A stretch of 64,000 nucleotides of DNA from Chytridium lagenaria (lineage: Eukaryota > Chytridiomycota > Chytridiomycetes > Chytridiales > Chytridiaceae): the NCBI GenBank assembly GCA_025449115.1, contig JAHLKC010000060.1:154900-218899 (forward strand), given 5' to 3'. The position numbers were made by a program, and so were the translations under genes. Shown piece after piece: positions 22,930-34,208 of the stretch (positions within the stretch are counted from its first letter, which is position 1; every line of letters starts with the position of its first letter). Below the pieces are notes generated by a model that saw only the letters and a program-made list of their open reading frames with translations, had not been told where the DNA came from and did no database searches.

Positions 22930-24800
22930 ATGGCGAAAGTGGTGGAGGCCCCAAAGGCTGTGCTGTTTGAGACGGTGGAAGACTATACATCCAAGATTGG
23001 TCTTTGGATGTAAGTCAGTTTTGATGTGGTCACTGGTTTCTCCAGGTGTGGTTTGGAGACATTGATGATTTTATTTAGGCCTGCAGAGGATCAAGCTGAT
23101 GCCGCAATTCGGAGACTTAGCCGTGAGTGTTTTCCACAAATGCTGTTTCTGCTAAAGAAAGCCGGGTAATCATATATTATTTTCCGTTAGAACATGATAA
23201 GTGGGCCCTTTTAAAAACCTCGACACCAGGATTGGGGTCACCAGCCCAAAGCAATTCTTCTTTGTCAGATGAAGTATGTCGTGATCGCGTTCGTGGTCGA
23301 AAACGGTCTTCTTTAACTCAGTAACTCTTGGTACTGACGACGTTATTCGGTATACGTCACGAAAAGGGAAAGCAGAATTTGCTTTAGCTACAATAATGAA
23401 TGGATCACGGAAATCTTCGTCTGTCGATGGTGACAGCTATACACGGGGCCGGCGCCATAGAACACCCGATGATGACTATACACGTGGTCGCCGCCATATA
23501 GAACGCCGATTAACAAAGACGCGGAAGAAGCTCGATTTGTGATATTGGCTGCGGCGGCTTTGAAGGGACACGTGAAAAAGAAATAAAAGGTATTATATAT
23601 CATATATTATATACTTAATGTGAACTTAGGTTTCCCGTTCAAAGTGCCCGCCATACTTCAGGTATTAATGAAATAAAATATTTCTCACACGATTTAGTAG
23701 CTTCCAATAAGATGAACCATATCAAGCAAGCAGAGTTAAGACCTCGCCGACATTCAATGCCTGCACCTACTTTCAGGACTTCAAGCTCACGGCAAACTAC
23801 AAACATCCCATCAGTAGAAGCCCCGCTTGTAGATAAATTTGATAAGCCAAGAATGAAAAGCATTACCAGAGATTCAACCATAATGCAATCCAAGTCATCT
23901 ATAGCATCATCCTCATGTTCGCATAGAAGTATAACCAGGAGCACCACTCTCCACGACTCCAACAACCCCCGTAACTCCATCGGAAGACCCTCATCATCTC
24001 TTCCATCTGGGAGGTGTTTGATTCTTTTTCGCCAGACGAGTTTATGGTTTTGATGCGTGAACAAGCGGGGATCCGACAATGCAGTCCAAGGTTCGTGTAA
24101 AGTATATGTGTACGGGTACCTAAGACTTATAGCATCGAAATATCGTTGAAACAAGCCATGTCAACACTCTCGACAACAACATCACCGGTGTTCAAAGATA
24201 GTTCAATGTTAGAAGAGCTTGAAAGTGACGATGGAGGAAAGACAACCGCCGTGGTAGAGCGCCTTCGCCTCAGCGTGTGTCTTCCACAGGCGGGAGTGAT
24301 ATGGAAGCATCGTTAGTGCCTCTGGTTTTCTATCGCGTCAAGTGACGATGAAAAGCAGACGAAATAGTTATGCGGTGAGTAGAAGATCGTCGACGTCTTC
24401 TGTGCCAAGGAAGTCGTCCAAATTGAGGCACTCGATATCTGTTAATGACGATGAGGGCTCTGGTGGAGATTTAGAGTCAGAGTGCCAACATGTGAAGCCA
24501 GTAGATGATGTCGTTGTGGACGGCAAGAGGATAGCACGAGAGCGCTAAATGAAGGCTCGGTATGGGTTCAGTACACCGAGATTGACGGTATTCTAAAGAT
24601 GGAGAAGACTGAAGAAAGAGTCTCGCGTCTCACCTCAATTAATTAGTAGACCATATAAGGTGGGAGGTGAGGAGGAGCAGGGAGAGTTACCGACAAGACC
24701 GTCTGGGGGCCAAGAAAAACGAAAAATGGCAATGGCATTTAAAGCGAACAAGGTGGTTGCAGAGTCTTGTAATGAAGAAAAAAGGTTGAGTTGCTCTTAA
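22930..24800 (+). CDS. Paralog J: family member rich in RRxS sites
   Basis: Exon 1 (22930-23009, 80 nt, phase 2, GTAAGT; same length as paralog D's first exon) includes APKAVLFETVEDYTSKIGLW. Exon 2 (PAEDQADAAIRRLS) ends at GTGAGT near 23122. Further segments carry RGRKRSSLTQ, a Tyr/Arg/His tandem repeat at about 23426-23507, LRPRRHSMPAP (23740), SRRNSYAVSRRSST and RKSSKLRHSISVNDDEGSGG (24350-24470). The last aligns with IRPSKLAYSIAVD..DSGD of paralog F and QRRSSKLMYSM of G. The last frame ends ESCNEEKRLSCS at 24800: Cys is present but there is no CaaX box. Several frame changes occur between segments, so splicing or errors remain unresolved. Confidence is high that it belongs to the family, low in the exact model. 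Confidence 0.45.
23426..23507 (+). repeat. Two-unit tandem repeat (~41 bp) encoding DYTRGRRH
   Basis: Units at 23426-23467 and 23468-23507 encode DGDSYTRGRRHRTP and DDDYTRGRRHIER. The repeat lies within paralog J. Confidence 0.6.
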
Positions 24801-25334
24801 TTTTCCGAATAAAATATATATGTATCAATGAACATAATATTCACTCTTGATGATCAGAGCGACTGATTGTGAAGGTGAAGTAGCTCAAATGATCGGTGCC
24901 TAGGCATCAAAAAGGATACTGTGATGGGAAGATCGTAAACAATAAAGTACGTACACAATCTTTTTCATATGGACGTGGGCGGCAATCTTGAATCTAACAG
25001 AACTCCTTTTTTGCTCGCATTTCCTGCAGCGCTGTTCCTATTCTTCCGCTTACCTAATCTATGGTCTATTGTAAATCTTTGCGGATTTAGGATATCGCGA
25101 CTCCTCAGATGGCGTCCAGACGACGATGACGTTCCAGCAGCTGCAGTTTGGGGTGAACAACGGCCCGACCAGTCCCGAATCTTGACAATTTATTGATAAT
25201 TGAAACTCGGCGCCAGCTCACATGAGAATCCAAAGGGGTCCTTGAACGGTGCTTAAACGGCCCGTCCGGAACGTGTCTAAACCTTTAAAACAACATCGAC
25301 GTTGGTCAATTATCTCTCATTTGGTTGAACGATC
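24801..25334. other. Intergenic, promoter side of the flavin monooxygenase
   Basis: This is the boundary between the lineage-specific cluster and ordinary single-copy genes. A 75-codon frame at 24969 shows no motif. GC content rises toward 25300. Confidence 0.4.
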
Positions 25335-27334
25335 ATGACTGTTGATGTCAAGTTAACTGCGGGTGTCCCTGATGGTGTTGTGGATGTGGCCATCATTGGA
25401 GCTGGGTGAGGCTTCGTTTTGACTTTAAACTTTTTGCTGATGCTGTGTTTTGTAGAGCGGGCGGTATTGCTATGGCCTGTAACCTAAAGATGAAGGGTAT
25501 CCATAACTTTGTAATCTTTGAAAAGTCTGGAGAGGTTGGAGGATGTTGGTTTGAGTGAGTACTTTGCTAAAGTTTGATAGCGGTGACTGATACGGTTTTT
25601 TGTTTGCAGCAATACTTACCCCGGTTGCGGATGCGAGTGAGTAGGCGGTTGTGGTTTTTCGAGGAGTTGGTGCTGACTTTGTGGTTTTCATTAGTGTGCC
25701 TTCACATATGTATTCGTTTTCGTTCAACTTGAATCCAAGTAAGATGGACAACATTTGTTTTGCGTATAGTGTCTTATAGAGTTCTGATGGGTCATACTTA
25801 GACTGGTCAAAGCGCTACTCGAAACAACCCGAGATTTTGCAGTACATGAAGGACACTGCAAACAAGTTTGGCATCTACCCAAACATTCGGTACGCAGTTT
25901 TCCACTTTCCTCTATAGTTTCTACATTTTAAGACTTACGATTGAAATAGATTTAACTCTGAAATACTTTCCTCCGACTGGGATGAAGCCACGTCCCTCTG
26001 GACTCTGGAAATCCGCACTCCACAAACCCTTACAACCCTCCGCGCAAAGACCCTCATCCTCGCAGTCGGTGGTCTTTCCATTCCAAAGTACCCGTCTATC
26101 CCCGGTCTCTCCGAACTCCTCGCCACCCATCCCCCATGAAAATCGTTCATTCCGCTCGATGGGATAAGAGCATGGATTTAACGGGGAGGAGGGTCGCTGT
26201 TCTTGGGAACGGGGCTTCGGCTGTGCAGATTGTTTCGGCGGTCGGGAAGATAGGGGTGGAGAAGTTGATAGTATTTCAGAGGACGGCGAATTGGACACCG
26301 AGGAGAGGGAATGTGGAATATTCCAGAGTTTGGAGGTGGATGATGAGGAATGTGCCGGGGTTGAAGAGGGGGTTTAGGTGGATTATTTGGTATATGGTAA
26401 GTATTTGTTTTCACTGCTTTTATCCATCGTGATGGATTGTATAGTTCTAATATTTTACGGTAGCTTGAATTTACGTGGTTGATTATGAGAGCCAATTCAC
26501 CTCTTCACAGACTCGTCACTTGGCTGTTCCTTCAGGACTTGAAACTTCGCGTCAAGGATCCTGTTTTGAGACAAAAACTGACCCCAAATATCGCTGTCGG
26601 GTGTAAGGTAATGTCGGCGTTCTGATTTTTCTTAAGCTGAATGTTCATTTCTTATTAAATTATTTTGCCGTGAATCAGAGAATCACACCTTCAGACGAAT
26701 ACTATGAAACCCTTCAGAACTCGAACGTGGATCTTGTGACGGACAGCATCACAAAGATTGAATCCACCGGAATAGTCGACGACAAAGGAGAACTGGTGAG
26801 TCCATCGACTATCTATAAACAACACGAATCTCATGAAAATCGCAGCATAAAGTCGACGTCCTCGTCCTCGCCACAGGCTTTGACATTGGCAACCCCATCC
26901 GCGGTCACTTTCGCGGCCGTAACGGTATCGATCTCGTTGACCTTTGGAAAACTCAAGGGATCGAAGCACACCGCGGTACCTTTATCCACCACTTTCCCAA
27001 TTTCGCGATCCTCGGCGGTCCCAATACAGGTCTTGGTCATAACTCTCAGATCCAGCAAATGGAGTCACAGATTAATCTTGTTCTCCCGTTCATTGTCAAC
27101 AGGTTGACGAGGTTTGAGGTGAAGGGGGAGGTGCAGAAACGGTATAATGAGACATTGCAGAGACGGTTTAAAGGGATGGTGTGGAGTGGAGATGGGTGTG
27201 TGAGTTGGTATAGGGAGGAAGGAATAAGGGGACGGATTGTGGCTTTGTGGCCTGGGACGGCGACAGAGTTTTGGTGGAGTACGTGGGGAGCAAGGTGGAA
27301 GGAGTATGATCTTGTGATAGCCAAAGGCAATTAA
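25335..27334 (+). CDS. FAD-dependent monooxygenase, Baeyer-Villiger type
   Basis: The start at 25335 gives a short N-terminus, then VVDVAIIGAG spliced (donor 25406, acceptor 25455) to AGGIAMAC: the Rossmann GxGxxG motif for FAD. Next come FEKSGEVGGCWF and NTYPGCGCD, each ending at a GTGAGT-type donor, then VPSHMYSFSF and KRYSKQPEILQYM. The active-site region reads ILAVGGLSIPKYPSIPGL, then KIVHSARWDKSMDLTGRRVA and VLGNGASAVQI, the second GxGxxA/G motif for NADPH. A frame shift of one base lies near 26138. C-terminal segments include VLVLATGFDI and FPNFAILGGPNTGLGHNS. These are features of the cyclohexanone/4-hydroxyacetophenone monooxygenase group, which insert oxygen into ketones using NADPH. 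The substrate cannot be deduced. About nine short exons. The next gene downstream on the same strand is a Zn2Cys6 regulator. Confidence 0.75.
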
Positions 27335-27515
27335 AGACTAGGTGGTATATGCATCCCAATATGATGTCGATGTTTCAGTGTATGTCCTTTATTTTTTGGA
27401 GTCTTTTAATTGCGTAAAATACATTTAAAAACTTCAAGACGTTCAGTGAGGCGGTTGCCTCTGGTGGTGACGAATCAATGAAATTGTGTGCTACAAAGCA
27501 AGAGGGGTTAGGTAG

Positions 27516-29646
27516 ATGGCAAGCACACTCCATTATGGAGAAGAAGAGACGGACTTCATCGCCCAGATCCTGAACGGGCAAGGTGGTTCCGGTGAATTGT
27601 TGCAGTTGCATCAGGGCCAGCAGGATCAAAGGCTGTTGGCAGTGGTTAATGGCCGAGCGGGCAGCATTCACCAACACCAAATGTTTGATTCTTGGGCCGA
27701 TACTCCAAGGCTAGCGTCAGCCGTGGATGCTCCGATACCATCCATGCTAGATATGCTACTCACACCAGCGCCCAGCCTTGATAGCATCTTGCAGAGCCTG
27801 TCATCACCGCCGGACTATCCGCCCCGCACTTGCAGCAACTTTTAAACCTTCAACCTCACCATTACCGTCAACTTCACCTTTCGCCGCGGTCTTCCAAGAC
27901 CAGTCTCTTCCATCACTACCGTCATCATCCGATACCCATACCAACGCTTCGTCCACCAATATCAAACCTATGAAGAGGCACAAAGCTTGCGACTTTTGCT
28001 ACCAGCGAAAGATGAAATGCCCTACTCCATCCTGGCAACACTTCATGCGCTCACTGCCTTAAACGGCAGCAAGACTGCCATTTTCCCTTAAAATCCACCA
28101 CCTCAACGTCCTCCCGATCACTGACACGCAAGATAACGACGCGACCTTCATCGTCTCGTCTTCCACCAGCCCTCGAAGCCATCCTCTCAACACCCCCACC
28201 TCATACTCCTCCAATGCCCCTCCTCCGAGCCGTGACCCTGTTTGACGATCTCGCATCCCTCCCATCAATCGAAATCCAAAATCATCTCCTCTCCATCTCC
28301 TTCACCGAAAGCCAAATCATTGTCCCAATTCTCCACCGTGGCTGTTTCATAGCCGACCGCCCACCTCCATTTCTAGCGTTATCGCTTCAAGCCGTTGCGG
28401 GTTTGACGTTTGGGACACATTCTGATGGGGATGTCATGTTTGAGAGAGCGAGGAGAGAGGTGATACCGGTGTTGAGTGGGGAGACGGTCGCGACTCAGGA
28501 GACGTTGTTGCAGGTTGTTCAGGCTGTTGTATATTTAATCACATATTGTCATATGAGGGGGAAGGTGGAGGAGCAGCCGCTTATTGGGAGGTGGATGGCG
28601 TTGGCGGTGGCTTGTGCGAGGCAGTTGATGCTGAATGAAGAGGTGATGGAGGAAAAGGATGATGTTCGCAAGGAGCTTCGGAGACGTCTTTGGTAAAATC
28701 ACGTTGCTGCAACGTTACCTTTTTTTTTTCCATTGGTCTGATCATGATGTTCATCTTTAGGTGGATGCTCTTTGCTTTCGACTCTGCTTTGTCCGTTTCC
28801 AGTAATCACCCTCCGCTGATGCAAGAGTCTGAATGCCTAAATCTTAGAATTGTCGGCAACGAAGCCTCTTGGCAACAGAACGGTACCATCTCCGATTCAG
28901 ATAGCGTGCTATGGAAAGACGCTTTTCACACTGTTAACACCGCGCATCAACTTGTCTCGACCACACCCACACTCCAATTTTATTGGTCTCGCTGGTTTAC
29001 ACTATCTGTACTGATGCGTCGATCACATGTTATCTCTAGAACATTATGGTCCGATGCTGCTCCACCACCGATCACCTCTTCACCTCTCGTCGTGCTCACT
29101 CAAGCCCTTGAAACTTGGCATCGATGTCATGTGTCGTTTCATACTGTGGGTGATGGCAAGCCATCGAGTGCTGGTTACAATGAAAGCGGCCATTCCACTA
29201 TCGTAGTCTACCACATGGCATATATTCTCGCTCATTCTCCACGGGGTTCCATTGATCGTCTTTCTGGAGGTTCACAGCCTGATCCTATACTTCTTGCATG
29301 GTTGATGTCACCGCATACTTTGATCTGCAGTTTGCATGCAGAAAGGATCGCTGACTTTTTCGCTGGTGTGATGGAAAATGGACGCAATGATGATGCGATC
29401 ATGTTTTATGATACGGATGTGTCGTTCTTGGGGATCTTTGCGTGGGAAGTCATGTATGCTGGGGTTGTGATGATGCTCTTGGAAGGCTCGGGTGTAAAGG
29501 GGACAGAGGGAAGGTGGAAGAAGAAGGATGTGGTTGGGATATTAGAAAAGGCTTTAGTTGGGATGGAAAAGACGTTTAAGGGTGTAAGCGTGATGCTTTC
29601 TTCGTTTCGAAAGTTAAAACAAAGAATTGACCTGCCTGGTTTGTAG
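27516..29646 (+). CDS. Zn2Cys6 transcription factor (paralog 1)
   Basis: It starts at 27516 (…ETDFIAQILNGQ). The DNA-binding domain is at 27980-28075: ACDFCYQRKMKC gives the first three Cys, and after a one-base frame shift near 28035 CAHCLKRQQDC gives the other three (CX2CX6C…CX2CX6C). A long regulatory domain follows: LALSLQAVAGLTFG, ERARREVIPVLSGE, LLQVVQAVVYLI, then RRRLW at an intron (donor near 28693, acceptor near 28759) and WMLFAFDSALS onward to 29646. This layout is the fungal-specific transcription factor middle region. It is clearly homologous throughout to the inverted gene at 47377-49457. It lies 180 bp downstream of the flavin monooxygenase on the same strand, so local regulation is possible but unproven. 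Confidence 0.75.
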
Positions 29647-30115
29647 ATATTTTATATACTTGAATCTTGATGTAGTTATGTGTTTTCGAGCATTTGGGTA
29701 TGAGTTGAGGGACGCGTGCGTGGGCTGAATGGATGGGCCGTGACGGCATTAATCTGAGCACCTGCGTACGTCATTAGATCGATATGGCCTGATAATCTGA
29801 TTTGTAAATACCATGTCGGACATTCAATGGCCCATGTCCGAATCTTGTACCATTGGGCTCACGTGTGGGGAAAAAAGAGTGGGGTGATACAAGATCCATG
29901 ACGGCGGAACGATGTTGCCTGCGCCAAGAGGGAAGAAAAGACAGAGAAAAGGAAAAGGGCGCATCGCTGGAGACCGTCATCCATTCCTTCTTTCCACAAC
30001 CAATTTTCTCTATCTTCCACATAAAAGCCATTCTCCTTCCATCACCTCACTAATCTCACCACCACATTCACCACTACCTATCTACCCACAGCACAGCACA
30101 TAACACATTTTAAGG
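29647..30115. promoter_or_regulatory. Upstream region of the C2-lipase gene: E-box and inverted CCAAT
   Basis: CACGTG at 29860-29865 sits beside ATTGG (inverted CCAAT) at about 29852. Pyrimidine-rich sequence precedes the start at 30116. This is motif presence only; no footprint is implied. Confidence 0.35.
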
Positions 30116-32864
30116 ATGCTCACTTCTTCAAGGAGCAAGAAGGCATCACCATCATCCGCTACTGGTGCACCTCCCACACTCGCTACAATGAGGCGGTCCA
30201 TGACTGCTCCATCGCACATTGTCACTTCTCCGTCAACACCCGCACAGACAACCCATATTCATACCGTCCCCATCCTCCCTCCAACACCAAAACGAATCTC
30301 ATCAACGTCATCCTCATCTCCATCGCCCGTCGTCACAGACCCTGCCCGTCCCTCTCGCATGTCCGTCACAATAGCCTCTGTTAATATCACCCCCATCTCG
30401 GGTGTCCTCACACCAAGAATTACCGTCAAAATCAAGTTTAGAACCAAAGAGACTCATCAGATGGAGGTTACTATGGATCCCAATGCAGCTGTCAAGGAAC
30501 CAGTCGAGTTTTTGCTTACGTATCATGGGCATCACTTTGATAAGCTGAAGGTCGATGCTTTTGAGGGCATTGCGGGATGGAGGAGAAAAGTGGTTCATCG
30601 TGGTCGTGGTAGAGTGGCTCTCAGAGATATGGAGGATTGGCATAATGGATCTTATAGAAGGTGGGGTTTTATCTATTAGATTAAATCACTCACTCTCAGC
30701 AATCATTCGCGGAAGGCGCTTTGAAAGAGAGTCATTAGCCCGCAGGGCTAGTATGTCCGTGATCTAATTTCCTTAACTGAGAGTCATATCGATATCACTA
30801 ACTGTACATATATATATTTATTCCACTCAAAATAGAGAAGTACCACTCTTGGACCCGACTGATGGAACCACCATCACTGGAGCCGCAGTACTTATTTTTA
30901 AATTCTCCGCCATCGTTTTACCCGACGAGGACCCGGAACTTCTCTTGAGCCCTAACGACGAAACCCCGAAGAGTTACTTCTCGATACGATATACAGCAAG
31001 TATTATGATGATGACGATGAAGGTTCAGAAGAAGAGGAATTCCAAGATGCTAGTGAAGTTGCCGAAGAAATTCTAAAAACGTCTAAAGGTAACTATTTAC
31101 GCGAGGAAGGACCCAACGAGGAAGACTATGCTGTACGAAATTTTGCTCTCCCACAACGTCTCGAAACAAGAAAAAGATTTCTTAGAACAGGTACAATGGA
31201 CTCTATCTCCGACGATATGGAACGACCCCGCAAACCAACCTCTGACAGAACCATCAAAGCCTCCTCCACCTCCATTGAACAACCTTCCGACCAATCCTCC
31301 CGTCGCAGCACCTCCCGTTCTCGTTCCATCCGTTCCCGTTCCACAACTCGCACCGCCCAACGTTCCATAACCCTCCCTACTCCGCGTCTCATGTCGACAA
31401 CGCCTCCCGCAATCTCACCGAAATCACCGCTGTCACCCTCAATGTCCTCAAACACGAGTTCCCACTCACCTCTCTCCAAATCATCCGTTCCATCAACTCT
31501 TGTATCGCTTGAAAATGGGCTTCCACTCCCCCGTACCGGCCACATCGTCAAGGACGTGGATCACGCCACCCGTGCTGTGAGGTTTATGAAACACGCTCTG
31601 TGCGTGTATGGATCCCTTGTGCTTGGATTTTGTAATGGGACGATGAATGTGAGGGATAACGTGAGGAGATTGAATAATGAAAAGACAATGGTCGAGTATC
31701 TGGGGTTGAAGTTGGAGGATGTGTTGTTTTGGGATAAGAGTAAGAGAGAGATTAGCAAGGCGAAATATTATGTAGTCCACGATCGAGTTTTGGATGCGGT
31801 TGTGGTTTGTTGTCAGGGGACTATTCATTTGACCCAGATTTTGACAGATTTGAATGCAGAGTATTTCCCTGTGCAGGTAAAATCATCCCTTCCCTTTTTT
31901 GATTAGATCGCTTACATAAGCTCTTGCTTTCACTTTTCTTTTATTTAGAACGGCGCCGCCCACCGCGGCATCCTCCGAGCCGCCCAATCCATCATCGACG
32001 ACCAACTCCCCTCCCTTTAACCTGGTGTCGCGACCTCCGCGTCTCCTCCCTCATCTGCACCGGTCATTCTCTTGGAGGAGGCACCGCGGCCCTTCTCTCC
32101 ATCCTTCTCCATGAACGCCTCGATGATTTTAAACGTGTCACTGGAAACCCGATTTTTTCATCAAGGGCCATTGTATCGCTACACCTGCTGTAGCGAATCA
32201 TGCGCTTGCCGACCCGCATTTTGGGTAGTAGATAACTATATTTTGGAGAATGATGTGGTGCCGAGGATGAGTTTTGGGAGTGTCACGAATTTCAAGTGAG
32301 TCCTGAATTTCTTACATGTTTGATTGCTGTTTTTTAAGTATCTTGGGCATTTTCTCAATTTTGTTATTTGGTATAGGGAGATGGTACTGGAAGCTCACCG
32401 GCTACTGGAGTTAAGGGTCCCCGAAGAGAAGCCTACCGCCTCCTCCAAGACAAGCGAGTCGAAACCCTTAAGAACAACCGCGACTCCCGCGGTATCATCC
32501 CGGTCGAGTTTCCACGTAAGTTCCTTCCCCTCTCCCATTCTCACCCTAACCCACCCCCTCCCTCCTGTAGATCTATAAAACCGTTCCGTCGCATCCCGCG
32601 TCGTCATCACCGTCGTCTAACATCCAAACCTCGCTATTCGAAGAAGCTTATCGGACGGTTAATCTCCCGCCGACCGAACATCCAGAGATTCCGCATTATG
32701 TTATGGAGCTGGCAAGACCAGAGTTTTTTGCGTTCGTAGCGCCGAGGAGACATATTTTTAATCATCATTTGCCTTGGGCTTATTCGAAGGGTTTGGGGGG
32801 TGTTGGAGTGGTTGGAAAAGGGAGAGGAGGTTGTGAAGGGGAGGGAGTGATGTTATTTTGCTAA
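30116..32864 (+). CDS. C2-domain class-3 lipase, sn1-diacylglycerol lipase-like
   Basis: The N-terminus is Ser/Thr/Pro-rich, followed by a C2-like beta region: ITVKIKFRTKETHQMEV, FEGIAGWRRKVV, GRVALRDMEDW, then after an intron region (30659-30835) EVPLLDPTDGTTITGAAVL. A long low-complexity Ser/Arg/Pro stretch (about 31200-31500) precedes the lipase_3 domain: ALCVYGSLVLGF, YVVHDRVLDAVVVCCQGT (oxyanion-side GT), then CTGHSLGGGTAALLSILLHE with the GHSLG nucleophile elbow at about 32065. The end is at 32864 (…FNHHLPWAYSKG). C2 plus lipase_3 resembles fungal homologues of diacylglycerol lipase, which releases 2-monoacylglycerol at membranes. Frames change at several exon joins and perhaps at indels. 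The catalytic Ser and a following DNY..ENDVVPRMS segment (likely Asp region) are seen; the catalytic His was not located with certainty. Confidence 0.65.
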
Positions 32865-33207
32865 ACGCTTTTTTTCGGTTGTTCTTTTTTATCTCTTTTC
32901 GTTTGGTGGATTCGTCCGCTACGGTTTTTGTGTGCGGTTATTGTTTATTTTCAATTCTTTTTTTATTCATTTTTGTGCTGAATTGAGCAACAGGTCGTTT
33001 AATATTATCTTGTACTTTTTTTTCAGTATCCGTTTTTAGTCGTTTTTTATATTCACTTTTGAGATTAATGTCTGGGCCACAAAATTTACGAACTTTGCAT
33101 AATGTTGAGAGTATACAACTGTGCTTGAAAATGAGCTAAAAGACGGGATGGCATCACTGATCTGCACTGTTAAAGACCTGAACTTACTTTACACTGTGAT
33201 TACTAAA
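32865..33207. other. Intergenic, T-rich
   Basis: The 3' flank of the lipase is strongly T-rich (32870-33060); the remainder leads into the DUF4291 gene. No feature seen. Confidence 0.4.
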
Positions 33208-33883
33208 ATGACCACTGCAGAACAAATCAACGTCCATGACACTGATGCAGACACTACCACTATAGACTCCCCGTCGCCATTGCCCCAACATCTTACACAC
33301 ATCCCTCGTCCTTTCACCCCCAATCCCACCAAATTCGCGCTACATACCACCCACAACTATCCGTCTCTACCAAGCCTTCAACACCCCTATCGCAGACCTC
33401 ATCCTCCGTCGCGGCGTCCCCCTCGACGCTGTCCCGCTCTACAACCCACATCGCACAACCTGGCTCAAACCCTCCTTCACCTGGATGGCCTATCGCAGCG
33501 GCTACGCCACCAAGGACGTCAACCAACTCCGCATCCTCGCATTCGATCTCACCATCACCCGTTCATTGATTACTTTCTGCCGCGAGTCTATCGAGCAACG
33601 TCACGGGGGAGGTTGTTGTCAGTGGGACCCCGAACGAGATGTGGGGTTAAGGAAAATTGTGGGGGTGAGGAGTTTGCAGATGGGGGTGAAGGGGAGTCAG
33701 GCTTTGAGACATGCGAGGGGGAAGGGATTGTAGGGGTGACGGATGTGACGAAGTGTTTTGTGATGGTGAAGGCGGCGTTGGAGAGAGGGGATTTGGAGAC
33801 TGCTGGGGTTGAGGCCTGTTGAGATGGTGTTTGAAGGTCATGTGCCGGTGGATGTGAAGTTAAGGTTGGGGATGATGGATTGA
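33208..33883 (+). CDS. DUF4291-family protein, frame-shifted
   Basis: It starts at 33208 (MTTAEQINVHD). Near 33335 the frame changes and QIRATY appears, then in the next frame TTIRLYQAFN..IADLIL, TTWLKPSFTWMAYRSGYATK and CQWDPERDVGLRKI. These are the signature blocks of DUF4291 ([RQ]IRA.Y…YQAY…W[IL]KPSFLWM.YRSGWATK…VQWDPERD). A last shift near 33812 leads to VEMVFEGHVPVDVKLRLGMMD and the stop at 33883. The family is common in bacteria and has no assigned activity that I know of. Length (~210 codons) is normal, so the frame breaks look like indels in an otherwise intact gene. No introns are apparent. High GC in the first half and G-rich sequence in the second give it a codon bias similar to its neighbours. 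Confidence 0.7.
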
Positions 33884-34208
33884 ATTTGTGAGGACGTGAC
33901 GCGTGTTGTTTGAGGATTGTGGAATAAAATTATAAATTATTACACAAGCACAAGCTCACGCGACACGTAAAACGTCTCCTTGAAGTTTGAAGAACGAAAG
34001 AAAAAAACAAGGAAGATTTTACAGGTTTTTCTTGTTTTAAACTAAAATCAATAAAATTAAACAAAACACACTCATGTCGCCCGAGTATAAAGCTGCAACG
34101 TTTCTCCCCTATCTTTTTTTTCCTCACCCAACACCGGCCTCTTACATCTCCATAGACTAGACTTTTCTCTCTTCACCTCTTTCTCAACCCCCTTCTTTCA
34201 ACTCACAA
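33884..34208. other. Intergenic with TATA box of the CFEM-like gene
   Basis: It contains TATAAA at 34086-34091, followed by a long C/T-rich tract to 34208, typical of a fungal 5' leader. Confidence 0.5.
34086..34091 (+). promoter_or_regulatory. TATA box of the CFEM-like gene
   Basis: TATAAA 118 bp upstream of the start codon at 34209, preceding a pyrimidine-rich leader. Confidence 0.45.

Noticed and set aside
2960..24800. Transposon or retroelement origin for the repeated cluster
   Set aside because: No transposase, integrase or reverse-transcriptase motif and no terminal repeats seen; copies are intron-containing genes with conserved splice phase.
25921..26298. Pro/Ser-rich ORFs opposite the flavin monooxygenase
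   Set aside because: Antisense shadows of conserved exons.
30660..30767. Extra small exon GRRFERESLARRAS in the C2-lipase gene
   Set aside because: A GTATGT donor follows it, but the phase with the preceding exon gives a stop; skipping it closes the C2 region in frame.
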